A DNA stretch of 11,619 nucleotides, taken from the NCBI GenBank assembly GCA_027596945.1, contig JADGJH010001157.1, positions 1 through 11,619 on the forward strand. Direction: 5' to 3'. The notes beneath the pieces are model-generated. The model did not search any database, was not told the origin of the DNA, and was given only the letters and a program-made list of their open reading frames with translations. The translations under genes were made by a program, and so were the position numbers. The stretch comes from Physocladia obscura. Taxonomy: Eukaryota > Chytridiomycota > Chytridiomycetes > Chytridiales > Chytriomycetaceae. This document shows, one piece after another, positions 1-8,970 of the stretch; within the stretch, counting starts at the first letter, position 1, and each line of letters opens with the position of its first letter.

Positions 1-1360
1 AAAAAAAAAAACTCAACAATAGTGCTGTAAAGTGTTATCAATCCATCTTGTGTATTTGCCAACAATAAATTTTTGCAGTTAGGCGACCACTCCAACTTTT
101 TGATTCCTTGAGGTAACCGGCTGGTAGTCTGCCGCTTCATAGTTGAGATTGGCAACGGTTGGCCTTTAGGGCCATTCACAGCGATTCTTCGGACGTCCCA
201 AATTTTAATTTCTCCATCATCACCACCGGAAGACACTGAATACCCATCTACTTGATTCCAATGCATCGCAGAAATAGATTGATGCCCATGCTGAATCTGA
301 ATATATAAATTTTAGAACCTAAAATAAAAATCATGTTAAATAAAAGCACACCGTTGAATGAACATGACGCTTTGTACGACTGTCTACAAAAGTAATCTTG
401 TCATGATACGCGACCGACAGGATTGGCCACGTCGAGTTTGCAGAATTAAAACACAGTGCTGCAACTTTCTTCACATGCGTGAGTTTGCTGGCTGATTCCG
501 AGTGGCTCAAAATTGACGATTGAATCAATCGGTTTGCGCCAAACAAAGCATTTTGAGTATTCCATATATAAACACTTCCATTTTGATCTGCTGAATACTT
601 TTATTGAACGGAACCAAAAGAGAAAGAAAGCGGCGGATAGATTACATGCAAGCGCAATCAACAAATCATCCGCAGATATGTCGATCACTGAAGTACAAGG
701 TGTCGACTGACCAGACAGAAATATCGCTGGCGTTTTGAAAGGAACTTGCAGTGATGTATTCCAGATGGCATGCGAATTTCCATGCCAGCTTGTGACTAGC
801 ATGTCTTTTTTATGAAATGATCTATTTTTAGTCTTAATGTAATTAGCAAGTTGGCAATATCATCAAATTCAATGATTTACCTTAAAAAACGACCTGAATC
901 TTTTGGTATTAATACAGTTTCAAACTCTTTAATATACTTAACAAAATGCTTAGCTCAAAATTTGTAGAAAAAGAAAAAGAAAAAACCAGAAGCCTACTGA
1001 AGAATTCAATGAATATCTGTTTTTCGCCCCTGCGGCAGCAACAGCAACTGTTGAAGCAGCATTATCTCGACTCAGTGGACGATACATCTTAACATCCGCT
1101 TTGCCGACCAAGCTGCCATAATCTCCGCTGGACATCATCCAGACAGATGCCTTGTTAATTTCACCGTCGTCTCCAACGATTGTACTTCGCGGTCCTGCCA
1201 ATGGTCCCCAGCAAATAGCTTTTCTAGAAGACTCGTGTGGTAACGGCTTTTGATACAAAAAGTTATAAAGAAGTGGGGTAGTGTGTGCAATAATTTCGTC
1301 ACGGTCATTCAAATTTTCAAGAGTTTTAACGTTCGGCATTATCTTTTCAAGCATGATCAT
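1..1360 (-). CDS. WD40-repeat protein (3' part of gene, cut by window edge)
   Basis: I rebuilt five exons: 1360-998, 948-881, 821-646, 590-352 and 296 to beyond base 1. The introns (949-997, 822-880, 591-645, 297-351) are 49-59 bp, GT-AG, and keep phase at every junction. The product is a beta-propeller. Blade-like units end in SVYIWN, KITFVDSRT and GEIKIWDVRR, preceded by GH or TH dipeptides; a further unit begins with KKLEWSP and runs off the window. WD40 propellers are protein-interaction scaffolds, so no catalytic role is expected. The identity is unclear; blade order faintly recalls the CSA/ERCC8-type DCAF proteins, but I would not name it. The first exon begins with ATG directly after TTTCTTTAG, an acceptor in the right phase to join the Asn-rich exon at 1454-2923. 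This may therefore be the C-terminal half of that gene rather than a separate gene starting at 1360. The C-terminus lies outside the window. Confidence 0.8.
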
Positions 1361-1453
1361 CTAAAGAAAACATGGTTTAATTCAGAAAATGAACGAAAAT
1401 AAAAATAAAAAAAAGGACGGAATTATTTAAAGCCAAGGAAAAAAAAAACAAAC

Positions 1454-2923
1454 ATGCAAAATTCGCTCTTCTTCTTCGCAAACCCATTTGAGCGTTGGCC
1501 CAGGAGCCTTTTGAATTTTTTCAACATAGATATTGCCATGCTCTTTATTTTGGGTTATGACTGGAAGCGTTAGATTTACGGCAACAAGTGAATCCGATTT
1601 TGCTGAAAAGTTTGATTGGCGAGAGTTTGATGTCGCAGCAGCATCGAATTTTTTCAAATTATTAAATGCGATTATAGAAGCTGAATTCCTATCATCGACA
1701 GCAGCGGATACCATTTGGTCAGGAATATAATTTTTCGGATTGGAAGTCTCGGACAAGGTAGGAAGATTTGAAAAAATGCCTGAGATTGTATTGGATTGAG
1801 ATTTGAGTGAAGTAGAAATCGAAGTAATTTGAACGGCAAGCTTTTGTGTCTCAGGATTTCGTGTTTCGCATGCACTTTGATCTGAAATTACGGATTTCCA
1901 CGAGTCCAACAAAACAGCATCATCTTCATCAATATCAGAAATCACAATAACTTCTTCATTGTAGTCTCTTTTGTATTTTTTAGAGCGGATATTTGATCTG
2001 ACAATATAAGAATTGTTTGAGTTGAATCCATTGACGGTTGATTGCTTTTCCTTCAACTTAATTGAATTCTTCGTCCAGAAACCATCAATTGACTTTTCCT
2101 TTTCGTTTTCGAATAGTTTACTTTTATTCGCGGGCTTGTCAAAAGCGTATTGCTTTTTAGTACCAAGATTCCATTCAGTACTTAAGGGTCTCTTTGCTGT
2201 AATTTTGCGAGGATCCAGATTCGAAGGAGCAACAGGCAGTTCTTCTCTGATGAAAATCTGAGCAGGCGATGCTCTCGAATTAGCAAGTGTAAGATTCGAT
2301 GGAATGGTATGGGTAGATTTAGCTGAGGTTGTCCTGATGCTTGGAGTCGCAACAAATTTACTGCTTCTGCGAAACTGCTGTCCGTTGATCGCAGCAGTTT
2401 TTTGAACACCAGCAACCGACGAAGCCATAGATGTATTTGGATAAAATACGGGAGCTGATGAAGGGCCATTTGTAAGCGAATTCTGAGGGAGAGTTGGGTT
2501 GTTACTGTAATTATGATTATTGCTATTGTTATTCTGCTCGAAATTGCGGCGATCAGGTATGGTTGATCGACCATTCTTGAGACTGTTGATGCTTGTACTG
2601 CTGACGTATCCATCCCACTGCAGGGAGTTGTTAGCCCTGTTGGTGCTAGGTATGCTGTTACCGTAACTATAATCATAATCTCCGTCGTCGATATAGATGT
2701 AACTGCTGTGATTATTGCTATTACCACTGCTATTGTTGTTGTAGCTGCCGTTGCTATTGCTGTGTCGGTTGACGTGTGTGGGAAATCCATAGTTTCCATA
2801 GCTTCCACGGTTTCCGTGATTCTCGGCAATGTATCTTCGAAGAATATTACTTGCGCGGCCACGACTATTGCCGGAACTATTATTCTTGCCGGAGTGGTTG
2901 AACTTATCAGTTTTCATTTTCAT
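1454..2923 (-). CDS. Asn/Ser-rich disordered protein with SUMO-interaction-like motif, probably first exon of the WD40 gene
   Basis: The exon encodes 490 residues from ATG at 2923; the reading frame stays open to a stop at 1427 if unspliced. Residues 1-150 are low-complexity Asn/Ser/Gly/Tyr, with many NN, SN and GN runs, and are predicted disordered. At about 305-320 lies a basic patch (IRSKKYKRD), a possible nuclear signal. At 325-330 VIVISD followed by IDEDD has the form of a SUMO-interacting motif: a hydrophobic core beside acidic residues. The last 20 residues (TLKWVCEEEERILH) are ordered and charged, unlike the rest, as if a folded domain follows. A donor GTTTGT at 1453 and acceptor CTTTAG at 1361-1362 define a 93-bp phase-0 intron joining it to the WD40 exons, giving a protein of at least 870 residues. 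The alternative is a stand-alone 498-aa protein ending FFFPWL. Function unknown; a nuclear scaffold is an inference. Confidence 0.7.
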
Positions 2924-2952
2924 CAACAAAACAGTTGAAAAAAAGAGGTAAA

Positions 2953-4962
2953 TTATAACTTGGGAAACAAAGCCTCAAGTTTGTTCAGACCAACAGCTGA
3001 CACTCTATGACTGGTATTAAATACTGCTTTATCCCATATCCGATCCGCGATTTTAACTTTCATCCAATCCAAGAGTATTCCCATTTTGTTGGGCATTACG
3101 GGTTGCAAGAGTAACGAACTCACTCTCACGGTTTCAAAGCACATATAAAGTGCCGTTTGCAATTTTTCACGTGCTTGCAAATCTCCATTCAGACTTTTTG
3201 ACGCCAAAATCCAAGGCTTTTGATGATCCCAATATCGATTCGCCTCACTCAGCACATTAATGACTGATTCCAATCCACGTCCAAACTGTCCACTCTCAAT
3301 TCGTAACGTGGCTTCATCTTGAAAGGAAAAAAACAAAAATATTAATCTAAACTCTTTACCTTTAACAAAAAGCAAACCTCGCACAGAATTCAGCATTTTA
3401 ACCAAAATCTCTTCGTCACCACTTATTCCGGAAGCTCCCAATCCAATAGGAATGGATTGTTTGGCATTTACTTTCGCGCCAGAACACCGCAAAGCTAGAT
3501 TTCCCAATTGATTTCCCAGCTCTCGATATCGCTTCAATACCATTTCCTCAGAAAAATCGACATCATGCTCAATACCTCCGTCTCTTATCAGAAAATATCG
3601 AACAGGATCAACACCAAACTGTTTAATCAGCTGATGCGGATCCGTTACATTTCCCAAGCTTTTACTCATTTTGGATTTATTTTGCAGCCAATGAGCGTGA
3701 GACAATATTTGTGTTGGAGGTGGAAGCCCAGCAGCAATCAAGAATGCTGGCCAATAAATTGCATGGAATTTGATAATATCTTTTCCAACAATATGCCAAC
3801 GCGCAGGCCACGATGATGCCGCTAACGTGTTATCGTCATTCGATGGCCACGGATATCCCGCAACAGTCAGATAATTTGTCAATGCATCAAGCCAAACATA
3901 TATAACATGTGATGGATCACCAGGGACGGGAATTCCCCATTTCAAACGAGTTGTCGGACGAGAGACGGATATATCGGAAAGTGCATTGTCAGTTGACGTA
4001 AGAGAGTTCATGATATTATTATATTGAGCTTTGGGGATAATGGCTGCGTTTCAAAATAGATGTGTTATAAGTAAGTACTTGTTAAGTAAAAAAATATTAA
4101 AAATGAAATAACACCTTCAGGATTCTCTTGAAGCCACTGAATCAACTTTTCTCTAACTAGCTCCAGTTTGAATTTATAATTTTCTTCCGCTGTCCACTCG
4201 ACAACTTTTCCTGATTCTTTCGAAATTACTATTGTTTTCCCAGTTTTTTGATCCACCTGCGATTCAACCTGAGTCGCTGGGTAGAACGTTTCATCTGAAA
4301 TTGAATACCATCCTTCGTGGTTTCCTTTATAAATGAATCCTTTCTCCACCAATGTTTTCTGGTTTGATTTAAGTAATACTTTTTTTTATTTTTATTTTTA
4401 TTTTTATTTTTTATTTTTTTGGTACCCAAATTGATTCAACTGCAAGATAATGATCGGAATCTGTAGTTCGAATGAATCTTGTATAGCTGATATTCGCGGA
4501 ATCAAATAAAATCTGCAAAAATAATTGTACAGGTAAGAGTTAAACATACAAAAATCAACTCTTTACCTTAAACTTTTCTGAGATTTTATCACAAAAATCT
4601 TTCGGATCGGCATTTGCCTTCTTTGCTGCTTCTTGGATCTAAATTTATATTCAGTTTTGCCTTTTTTTTTCTTTTTCTGTTGACTGCTGAAAACAATCAC
4701 TAACTTTCAAGCCATGTTCATCTGTTCCCGTGCTATAAATGGTTGTATGCCCCTTGAATTCGTACCATCGCTTAAGGGTGTCTGCAATGACGGCCGAATA
4801 CAGGTGACCAATGTGCGGAACTGCATTGACATAAAAGACTGGCGAAGTAATTTGTAGTGGTTTCGATTTATCGGCGGATATGTCTGAAAGTAATCTTGAA
4901 TCACTTCGAAAAGCAGTGAATGACGTGAATTTCACAGTGCTGATTCGTCGAAGAACGATCAT
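2953..4962 (-). CDS. MSM1: mitochondrial methionyl-tRNA synthetase
   Basis: This class I enzyme charges mitochondrial initiator and elongator tRNA-Met. Six exons: 4962-4705, 4638-4567, 4512-4426, 4358-4115, 4043-3360 and 3317-2953. Introns are 66, 54, 67, 71 and 42 bp, all in phase, giving 569 aa, the usual size of yeast Msm1 and human MARS2. Residues 1-30 are rich in Arg, Ser and hydrophobics with few acids, a typical mitochondrial presequence. The HIGH motif is intact at 50-53 ([12 protein letters not shown]). Other family marks are TGTDEHGLK (79-86), EGWYS-SDE in exon 4, [38 protein letters not shown] and the KMSKS loop at 345-349 (KMSKSLGNV). Zinc-knuckle cysteines of the cytosolic type are absent, as expected for the organellar form. 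The C-terminal helical anticodon-binding region (WDHQKPW) is present. Its stop is 29 bp before the next minus-strand ATG. The 42-bp intron is a multiple of three and lacks a stop, so retention would add 14 residues. Confidence 0.93.
4359..4425 (-). repeat. intron of methionyl-tRNA synthetase filled by A/T-rich hexanucleotide repeat
   Basis: The intron starts GTACCA after ...ESIW and ends ACCAG before KTLVEKG. Its first half is a run of AAAAAT units (ATTTTT on the plus strand, about 4381-4420). It is a simple repeat likely to vary in length between strains. The splice sites lie outside the repeat, so slippage would probably be tolerated. Confidence 0.75.
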
Positions 4963-5077
4963 TTTTTATCAAAGAAAAAAAAAAAGAGTGACAGTGAGTG
5001 AGAGTTTTCATTGAGTTTTAGAGGTATAATCCCCTGTTCTTTTTTTCTTTTTTTTCTACTGTTTTCTGTATCCAAAA
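4963..5077. promoter_or_regulatory. short divergent promoter (MetRS / calmodulin-like gene)
   Basis: Only 115 bp separate the two start codons on opposite strands, so both core promoters and 5' UTRs must fit here. The side next to the calmodulin-like ATG carries a long pyrimidine tract (about 5038-5070), common upstream of fungal start sites. A TATA-like GGTATAAT lies at about 5022-5029. The MetRS side is A-rich next to its ATG on the plus strand, i.e. T-rich in its own sense. Confidence 0.55.
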
Positions 5078-5785
5078 ATGGACCAATATCGCAAAGTCTT
5101 TGCACAATATGATATCGATGGAAACGGTTCAATTTCTGCAGCAGAATTCCGCAATCTATGCTATGATATGGGATATTTTCTTACAGAGTCAGAATTATTG
5201 TTGGACCTGAAGATTCTTGATTTGGATGGTAGCGGATCAATTGGGTTCGTTGCATTTATTGCTACTAAATGTGCTGCAAACTTCTGATGTTGCTTTGAAC
5301 ATTTCTACTTCTAACAGTTATGATGAATGTCAGTTGTATCTTTACTATTTGATATTAACTTAATTATCGAAACGAAACCAAACAATAATCAGTTATAACA
5401 TGGTGGAAGCGAGAAGACAGATTTAAAATGCTACAAATTGCACCAGAAGGTATTTATGTGCGCGCGCATTTATGTTCACGTGTGTAATAGCTAAATCCAA
5501 GAGATGACTAGACATGGATCGTTTACAAAAATACACGGCATTGTTCAAGAAGTATGATACTGATGACAGTGGGACCATTGATGTTAGAGAATTTAAAACA
5601 TTATATATTGACCTTGCGAAGAAAAAGGTTCTTTTCCGTTTCAAAATAACTCAGATTTTTCAACCACAAACTCACAGTTGGTTACAAAATCGTTAATGGC
5701 GGCAATGCGAGAGTTAGATTCCAACAATGATGGGAAAGTTTCTTTTAACGAATTTGTTGTTTGGTGCTTAAAAATAAATCCGTAA
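5078..5785 (+). CDS. calmodulin-like protein with four EF-hands
   Basis: A likely cytosolic Ca2+ sensor. Five exons: 5078-5244, 5318-5328, 5393-5449, 5512-5627 and 5678-5785; introns of 73, 64, 62 and 50 bp; all phases agree, giving 152 aa (calmodulin is 148-149). Read without splicing, the locus looks like two unrelated two-EF-hand fragments. Splicing yields four loops: 12-23 (DIDGNGSISAAE), 48-59 (DLDGSGSIGYDE), 94-105 (DTDDSGTIDVRE) and 131-142 (DSNNDGKVSFNE). Each has Asp at position 1 and Glu at position 12, so all should bind calcium. Between loops 2 and 3 runs a linker, ITWWKREDRFKMLQ, whose paired Trp is not found in true calmodulin; this marks a calmodulin-like family. The second exon is an 11-nt microexon that supplies YDE of loop 2. 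Donors GTTCGT, GTCAGT, GTATTT and GTTCTT are not all consensus, so the exact joins deserve cDNA support. Partners unknown. Confidence 0.85.
5318..5328 (+). other. 11-nt microexon in the calmodulin-like gene
   Basis: TTATGATGAAT lies between acceptor TTCTAACAG (ending 5317) and donor GTCAGT (5329). It completes a Gly codon begun by GG of exon 1, encodes Tyr-Asp-Glu, and gives the first base of the Phe codon finished at 5393-5394. This supplies positions 10-12 of EF-loop 2 including the key Glu. Without it, the read-through sequence gives Ala at position 12 and a stop soon after. Confidence 0.75.
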
Positions 5786-5896
5786 GAGTGAAAAAGTATA
5801 CTAATTTTTATTACCATTACTGCTATCAAATTATCGATTACCGATTACCGTTAATAAGGTGGGAAAAAAGAGGAATTGAAATAGAAGTTAAACTAT

Positions 5897-7174
5897 TTAA
5901 ACGTGAAACCAAGGAAATGCTAGTGCTTCTCTCATGGATGGTCGCTGAGCTGGGTCGCGGGTAGTCATTCTGTCCAATAACCGTTCTGCCTGTCCTAAAT
6001 CGACTGCTACATCATCACTACATGCAACACGGCCATCCAAAACACCACTAGATTTTAATAACCGTAGTATCATGATTCCAACTGCAAAAACATCCGCCTT
6101 TGTGCCGTCGATAAAAACCTGTCCAGTGTTATTTAATTTCAATGCAGCTATAAGTTCTGGTGGTGCGTTTTCGAGTGTTCCAGCCTGATACATGCTCCGA
6201 GAAGAAGAATTAGCATGCCCGAAATCGCAAATACGAACTTCACAGTCGTAATCCTTGCTGTTATCTGGCGCGCCGATAACAAGTACATTTTCAGCTTTGA
6301 TATCGCCATGAAAAAATCCATGCTGCTCGTGAAAATGCATCATTCCTCTAATGACTTGGAAAGCAATATTTTTGATAACCGGAAGCGGGAGAAGCGGCAT
6401 GGTTTTATCGGGAGTTGGATGGTTTTGTTTCCAGGAATTAACACGTTCGTAGTACGACCATGCCCAAATGTCACCGCATCCACTCGAGAATGGCACGGTA
6501 GTGTATAAACCCGTTCGCGGGTTCTTGAATCTCAGTGGCTCAAGCTTGGACGCAGTTTTCTTGCTATTTGTTTTCCCACTTTCGGCGCCTTCCACATCTT
6601 CTTTTAGAGCGTCTTCCGCAAGCGTGTTCCAATCGGTACCAAATAATTCAGTAACAAGAATAAAGCTGTGTGCGTCCTGGAAGTCTTCAATGTATCCGAG
6701 GAGGTATCTGTGTGGGTCGTTTGCGACAGCGCGTAACACTTTGATTTCATTTGGAGGGGTACTGTCATTCTTCGCTATCTTGTATATAAGCTTGATTGCA
6801 ACGGGCTCAAATTTTGCAGTGGCAGTATATCGTTCAGCAGCGATTACTGTATTTTGAGTATACGTGGATGTGACAGGACGGAGGTTGGTAAAAAAACAGA
6901 AAAAATTTCGGCGTCAGATATCAAATTCAAGGGATCAAATAACGCTGGTTTTTTCCTCGAAAGACTTACCAACACCGTTCGCGCCAAAACCTATAACCTT
7001 GTGGAACACATAGTTTTCAAGCGGTCCAGCGTGTGCGATCGCGTGGATAAGGGCTTTGCGTGCTTTCTGTTCAGAAGTCAGTTCGGCGACCTTGGGCCGA
7101 ACAGTAAAACTGGTTTTGGCAGCCGGTGCTTGTGTGCTCTCGTTAGAGCCGGGTGGTGTTATATAACTTTCCAT
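5897..7174 (-). CDS. protein kinase-like protein with HGD catalytic loop and long insert
   Basis: Two exons (7174-6970 and 6846-5897) split by a 123-bp intron whose donor GTAAGT interrupts the glycine-rich loop; 384 aa. Visible kinase landmarks: Gly loop GFGANG (62-67), VAIK lysine K87, alpha-C glutamate E102 (NEIKVLR), catalytic loop HGDIKAEN with D250, K252 and N255, DFG at 276-278, APPE at 296-299, DVFAVG aspartate D320 and a late conserved Arg (QRPS) near 370. Thus all core catalytic residues are present. The HRD arginine is Gly, so this is a non-RD kinase that should not depend on activation-loop phosphorylation in the usual way. After the hinge (VTELFGTDW) there is an insert of about 60 residues (acidic, then Lys/Ser-rich, then GCGDIWAW). 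Residues 1-50 are a non-kinase N-terminus. Ser/Thr specificity is likely from GDIKAEN but substrates are unknown. The stop is 111 bp from the convergent calmodulin-like stop, with no evidence of a functional link. Confidence 0.88.
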
Positions 7175-7575
7175 TTTATCAATGCCTTTGTTTGATGAAC
7201 TGGTATCTTGCGATGGATGGATGCGAGTTTACGAGCTGCTCTTGCTTTTCTCGGCTCTGAAAATATTTCTTCGACTTTTTTTCGCCAAATTTTTTCCGAT
7301 TTCCAGTTTCCACCTCCCTAAATTGATAACTGAATTGAAGGGGTTTCTCAAATCTGTGATATCTGAAATCCGATATCTCTTTCAATATATAATTAATTAT
7401 TTTTGAGCAAAAAAGGAAAGGAAAAATTTCTCAAACTAAAGTGAATTTAAAAAAAAACCGAATCGATTGTCTAGTTTACAGCAGGAGATAGAAATGTATT
7501 TTATGCAATTAGTTTTCTAGTGGTGTGCCTCAGATTCAATCATCACCATTCCAAAAATTTTTGAAAGAAGTTTCA
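7175..7575. promoter_or_regulatory. divergent intergenic region (kinase / FKBP)
   Basis: These 401 bp separate the kinase ATG (minus) from the FKBP ATG (plus). An AT-rich block TATATAATTAATTA (about 7385-7398) could hold TATA-type elements for either gene. Minus-strand and plus-strand open frames here (about 7179-7406) have no recognisable protein features and I regard them as chance. No RNA gene is seen. Confidence 0.45.
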
Positions 7576-8304
7576 ATGCAGCTACTCCACACACTTTCTT
7601 TTGCTGCTGTTGCAATCTTGAGCGCAACAGCCGCAACGCCTCCAAAAGAGCTCGTGATTGGTAAGAATCTGGTTTTTCGATCGACAGCATCCAAAAGCAA
7701 GCACTCTCTTGGGGGTATAATTTTCAGGGATATTTACTTCCAAGTTCGGAGAACAGCTAGCTTGCCTCTGACGTAAACTCACCTCTTGCATTCAAACATG
7801 CCCGAACTTCAAGTTTTCTCCCCACAAACATCGTCTCGCACTCCCGTCCGAGTTCCTTTACTTTTTATTTATCATACTATTATAATATTCAAAACAAAAC
7901 AAAAAAAGATGTCGTCAAAGCAACTCCTGCTGATAAATGCACTGTAAAGTCAGCCAAGGGTGACAAACTGTCGATGCATTACACGGGCTCGCTTTTTTCC
8001 AATGGCGACGTTTTTGACTCCTCGGTGCCTAGAAACCGACCATTTACTTTCACACTTGGTGCCGGCCAGGTCATCAAAGGATGGGATCAGGGTCTAAATG
8101 ACATGTGCATCGGTGAGAAACGCAAGCTGACTATCCCGCCAGAACTTGGTTATGGATCTCGTGGAGCTGGTGGAAAAATTCCAGGTAAGAATATAAGTTT
8201 TCTTATTTGCTTAATTATTTTTTTGCGAGAAAATAGGTGGTGCCACACTTGTGTTTGATGTTGAACTTCTTGGTATTGAAGGCAAAAAGGGTTCAGAGCT
8301 TTGA
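7576..8304 (+). CDS. FKBP2: secreted/ER FKBP-type peptidyl-prolyl cis-trans isomerase (FKBP2/FKBP13 type)
   Basis: It catalyses cis-trans isomerisation of Xaa-Pro bonds in the secretory pathway. Exons 7576-7660, 7909-8184 and 8237-8304 give 142 aa, the same length as human FKBP2. The ATG at 7576 starts a signal peptide ([19 protein letters not shown], h-region about 3-19). The FKBP fold follows: [10 protein letters not shown] (46-55, Y53), FDSS (D65), [17 protein letters not shown] with W87 at the floor of the drug-binding pocket, ELGYG (Y110) and [11 protein letters not shown]39 and C95 match the place of the disulfide known in FKBP13. It ends GSEL, comparable to the ER-type tail TEL of human FKBP2, so ER residence is likely. 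Introns are 7661-7908 (248 bp, the longest in the window) and 8185-8236 (52 bp); both begin GTAAGA and both joins fall inside a codon in matching phase. The long intron has an A-rich acceptor (AAAAAAAG) and a possible extra exon. Confidence 0.93.
7728..7772 (+). other. possible cryptic (poison) exon inside FKBP intron 1
   Basis: A 45-nt stretch sits between a strong acceptor TAATTTTCAG (ending 7727) and a donor GTAAAC (7773). Included in the phase set by exon 1 it would read about 13 codons, then TGA at 7769-7771, truncating the protein just after the signal peptide. It would split the unusually long intron into pieces of 67 and 136 bp, closer to local intron sizes. Whether it is ever used cannot be told from sequence. 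Confidence 0.3.
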
Positions 8305-8472
8305 ACGTATTTTGTTTTTTTCAAAAATATCACTAAACTCTTGGGTAAAAATAAAAATTTAAAAGTCAACATAATTCAAAATATCACTGATAAGCAAATA
8401 ATTTTTGCAAACAAGTCTACAAATGTTGTTTGTTACCCAAATTATGGCAATTCAAATCTTAACAGTTGTTAT

Positions 8473-8491
8473 CAGTAGTTTTCAACTACTG
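8473..8491. repeat. perfect 8-bp hairpin inside a dispersed repeat
   Basis: CAGTAGTT, loop TTC, AACTACTG form a perfect stem. The surrounding 8464-8496 resembles 8912-8944: both contain a TTGTTAT core and end in the identical 11-mer ACTACTGCATA (8485-8495 and 8934-8944). The second copy retains a smaller GTAG/CTAC stem. Confidence 0.6.
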
Positions 8492-8941
8492 CATAAATTA
8501 GTGAAAAAGCAATACTTTGTAATCTCACACTTGCCTTAAAATCAGGTGTTGAATCTCACCCAATTTTGACCAAAAAAATTAAAGTGGATTTGGCAAGTAA
8601 ATTGGTTATAATAAAAAATATGTTCTGTGGTGAGAAAGAGATATTTATTGCAAAACAAGTAATGCAAAATGAATTTTATTTGTCTTAATTTTGCCCATAT
8701 GAAAGAGATCAAGAACAACAATTGCCATTTTGCAAAAATTGGATTGAACTTATTTATTTCATTTGAGAACACTAACAATGCAAAAGCATAACAAATCTGT
8801 CTGTTTGGTTTATTTTAGTAAAGCTAAATTATGATAGCAGCTTTATTCATGGATAGGTGATAAAATCAAACAATCTTTAGTACAAGATTAAATTAATGTT
8901 GTTTCAACTGATCTGTTGTTATTATTGTAGCACACTACTGC

Positions 8942-8970
8942 ATAGGTCAACAGAATCAACAGAAACCTAT
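8942..8970. repeat. hairpin with 9-bp tandem duplication in the loop
   Basis: ATAGGT (8942-8947) and ACCTAT (8965-8970) are inverted. Between them TCAACAGAA occurs twice in perfect tandem (8947-8955, 8956-8964). It is small and may be chance or a slippage product. Confidence 0.5.

Noticed and set aside
1..11. Poly-A at the window start as a polyadenylated or processed end
   Set aside because: It is T-rich in the sense of the minus-strand WD40 gene, whose frame is still open there; a homopolymer in coding or intron sequence is more likely.
2182..2862. 226-codon minus-strand open frame rich in Thr/Ile/Ala
   Set aside because: It overlaps the Asn-rich exon in another frame; its repetitive composition is the shifted reading of AAC/AGC/AAT repeats. 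The Asn-rich frame is longer and has meaningful motifs.
5271..5392. Alternative single intron in the calmodulin-like gene with donor GTGCTG at 5271
   Set aside because: It keeps phase but puts Ala at EF-loop position 12 and inserts extra residues; the microexon model gives a perfect loop and better splice sites.
7179..7406. Small open frames on both strands between kinase and FKBP
   Set aside because: No motif, no splice logic, and they lie in the shared promoter; likely chance.
8542..8778. 78-codon minus-strand ORF rich in Phe, Ile and Lys
   Set aside because: Composition is what AT-rich DNA without stops gives; no recognisable feature and no start context.
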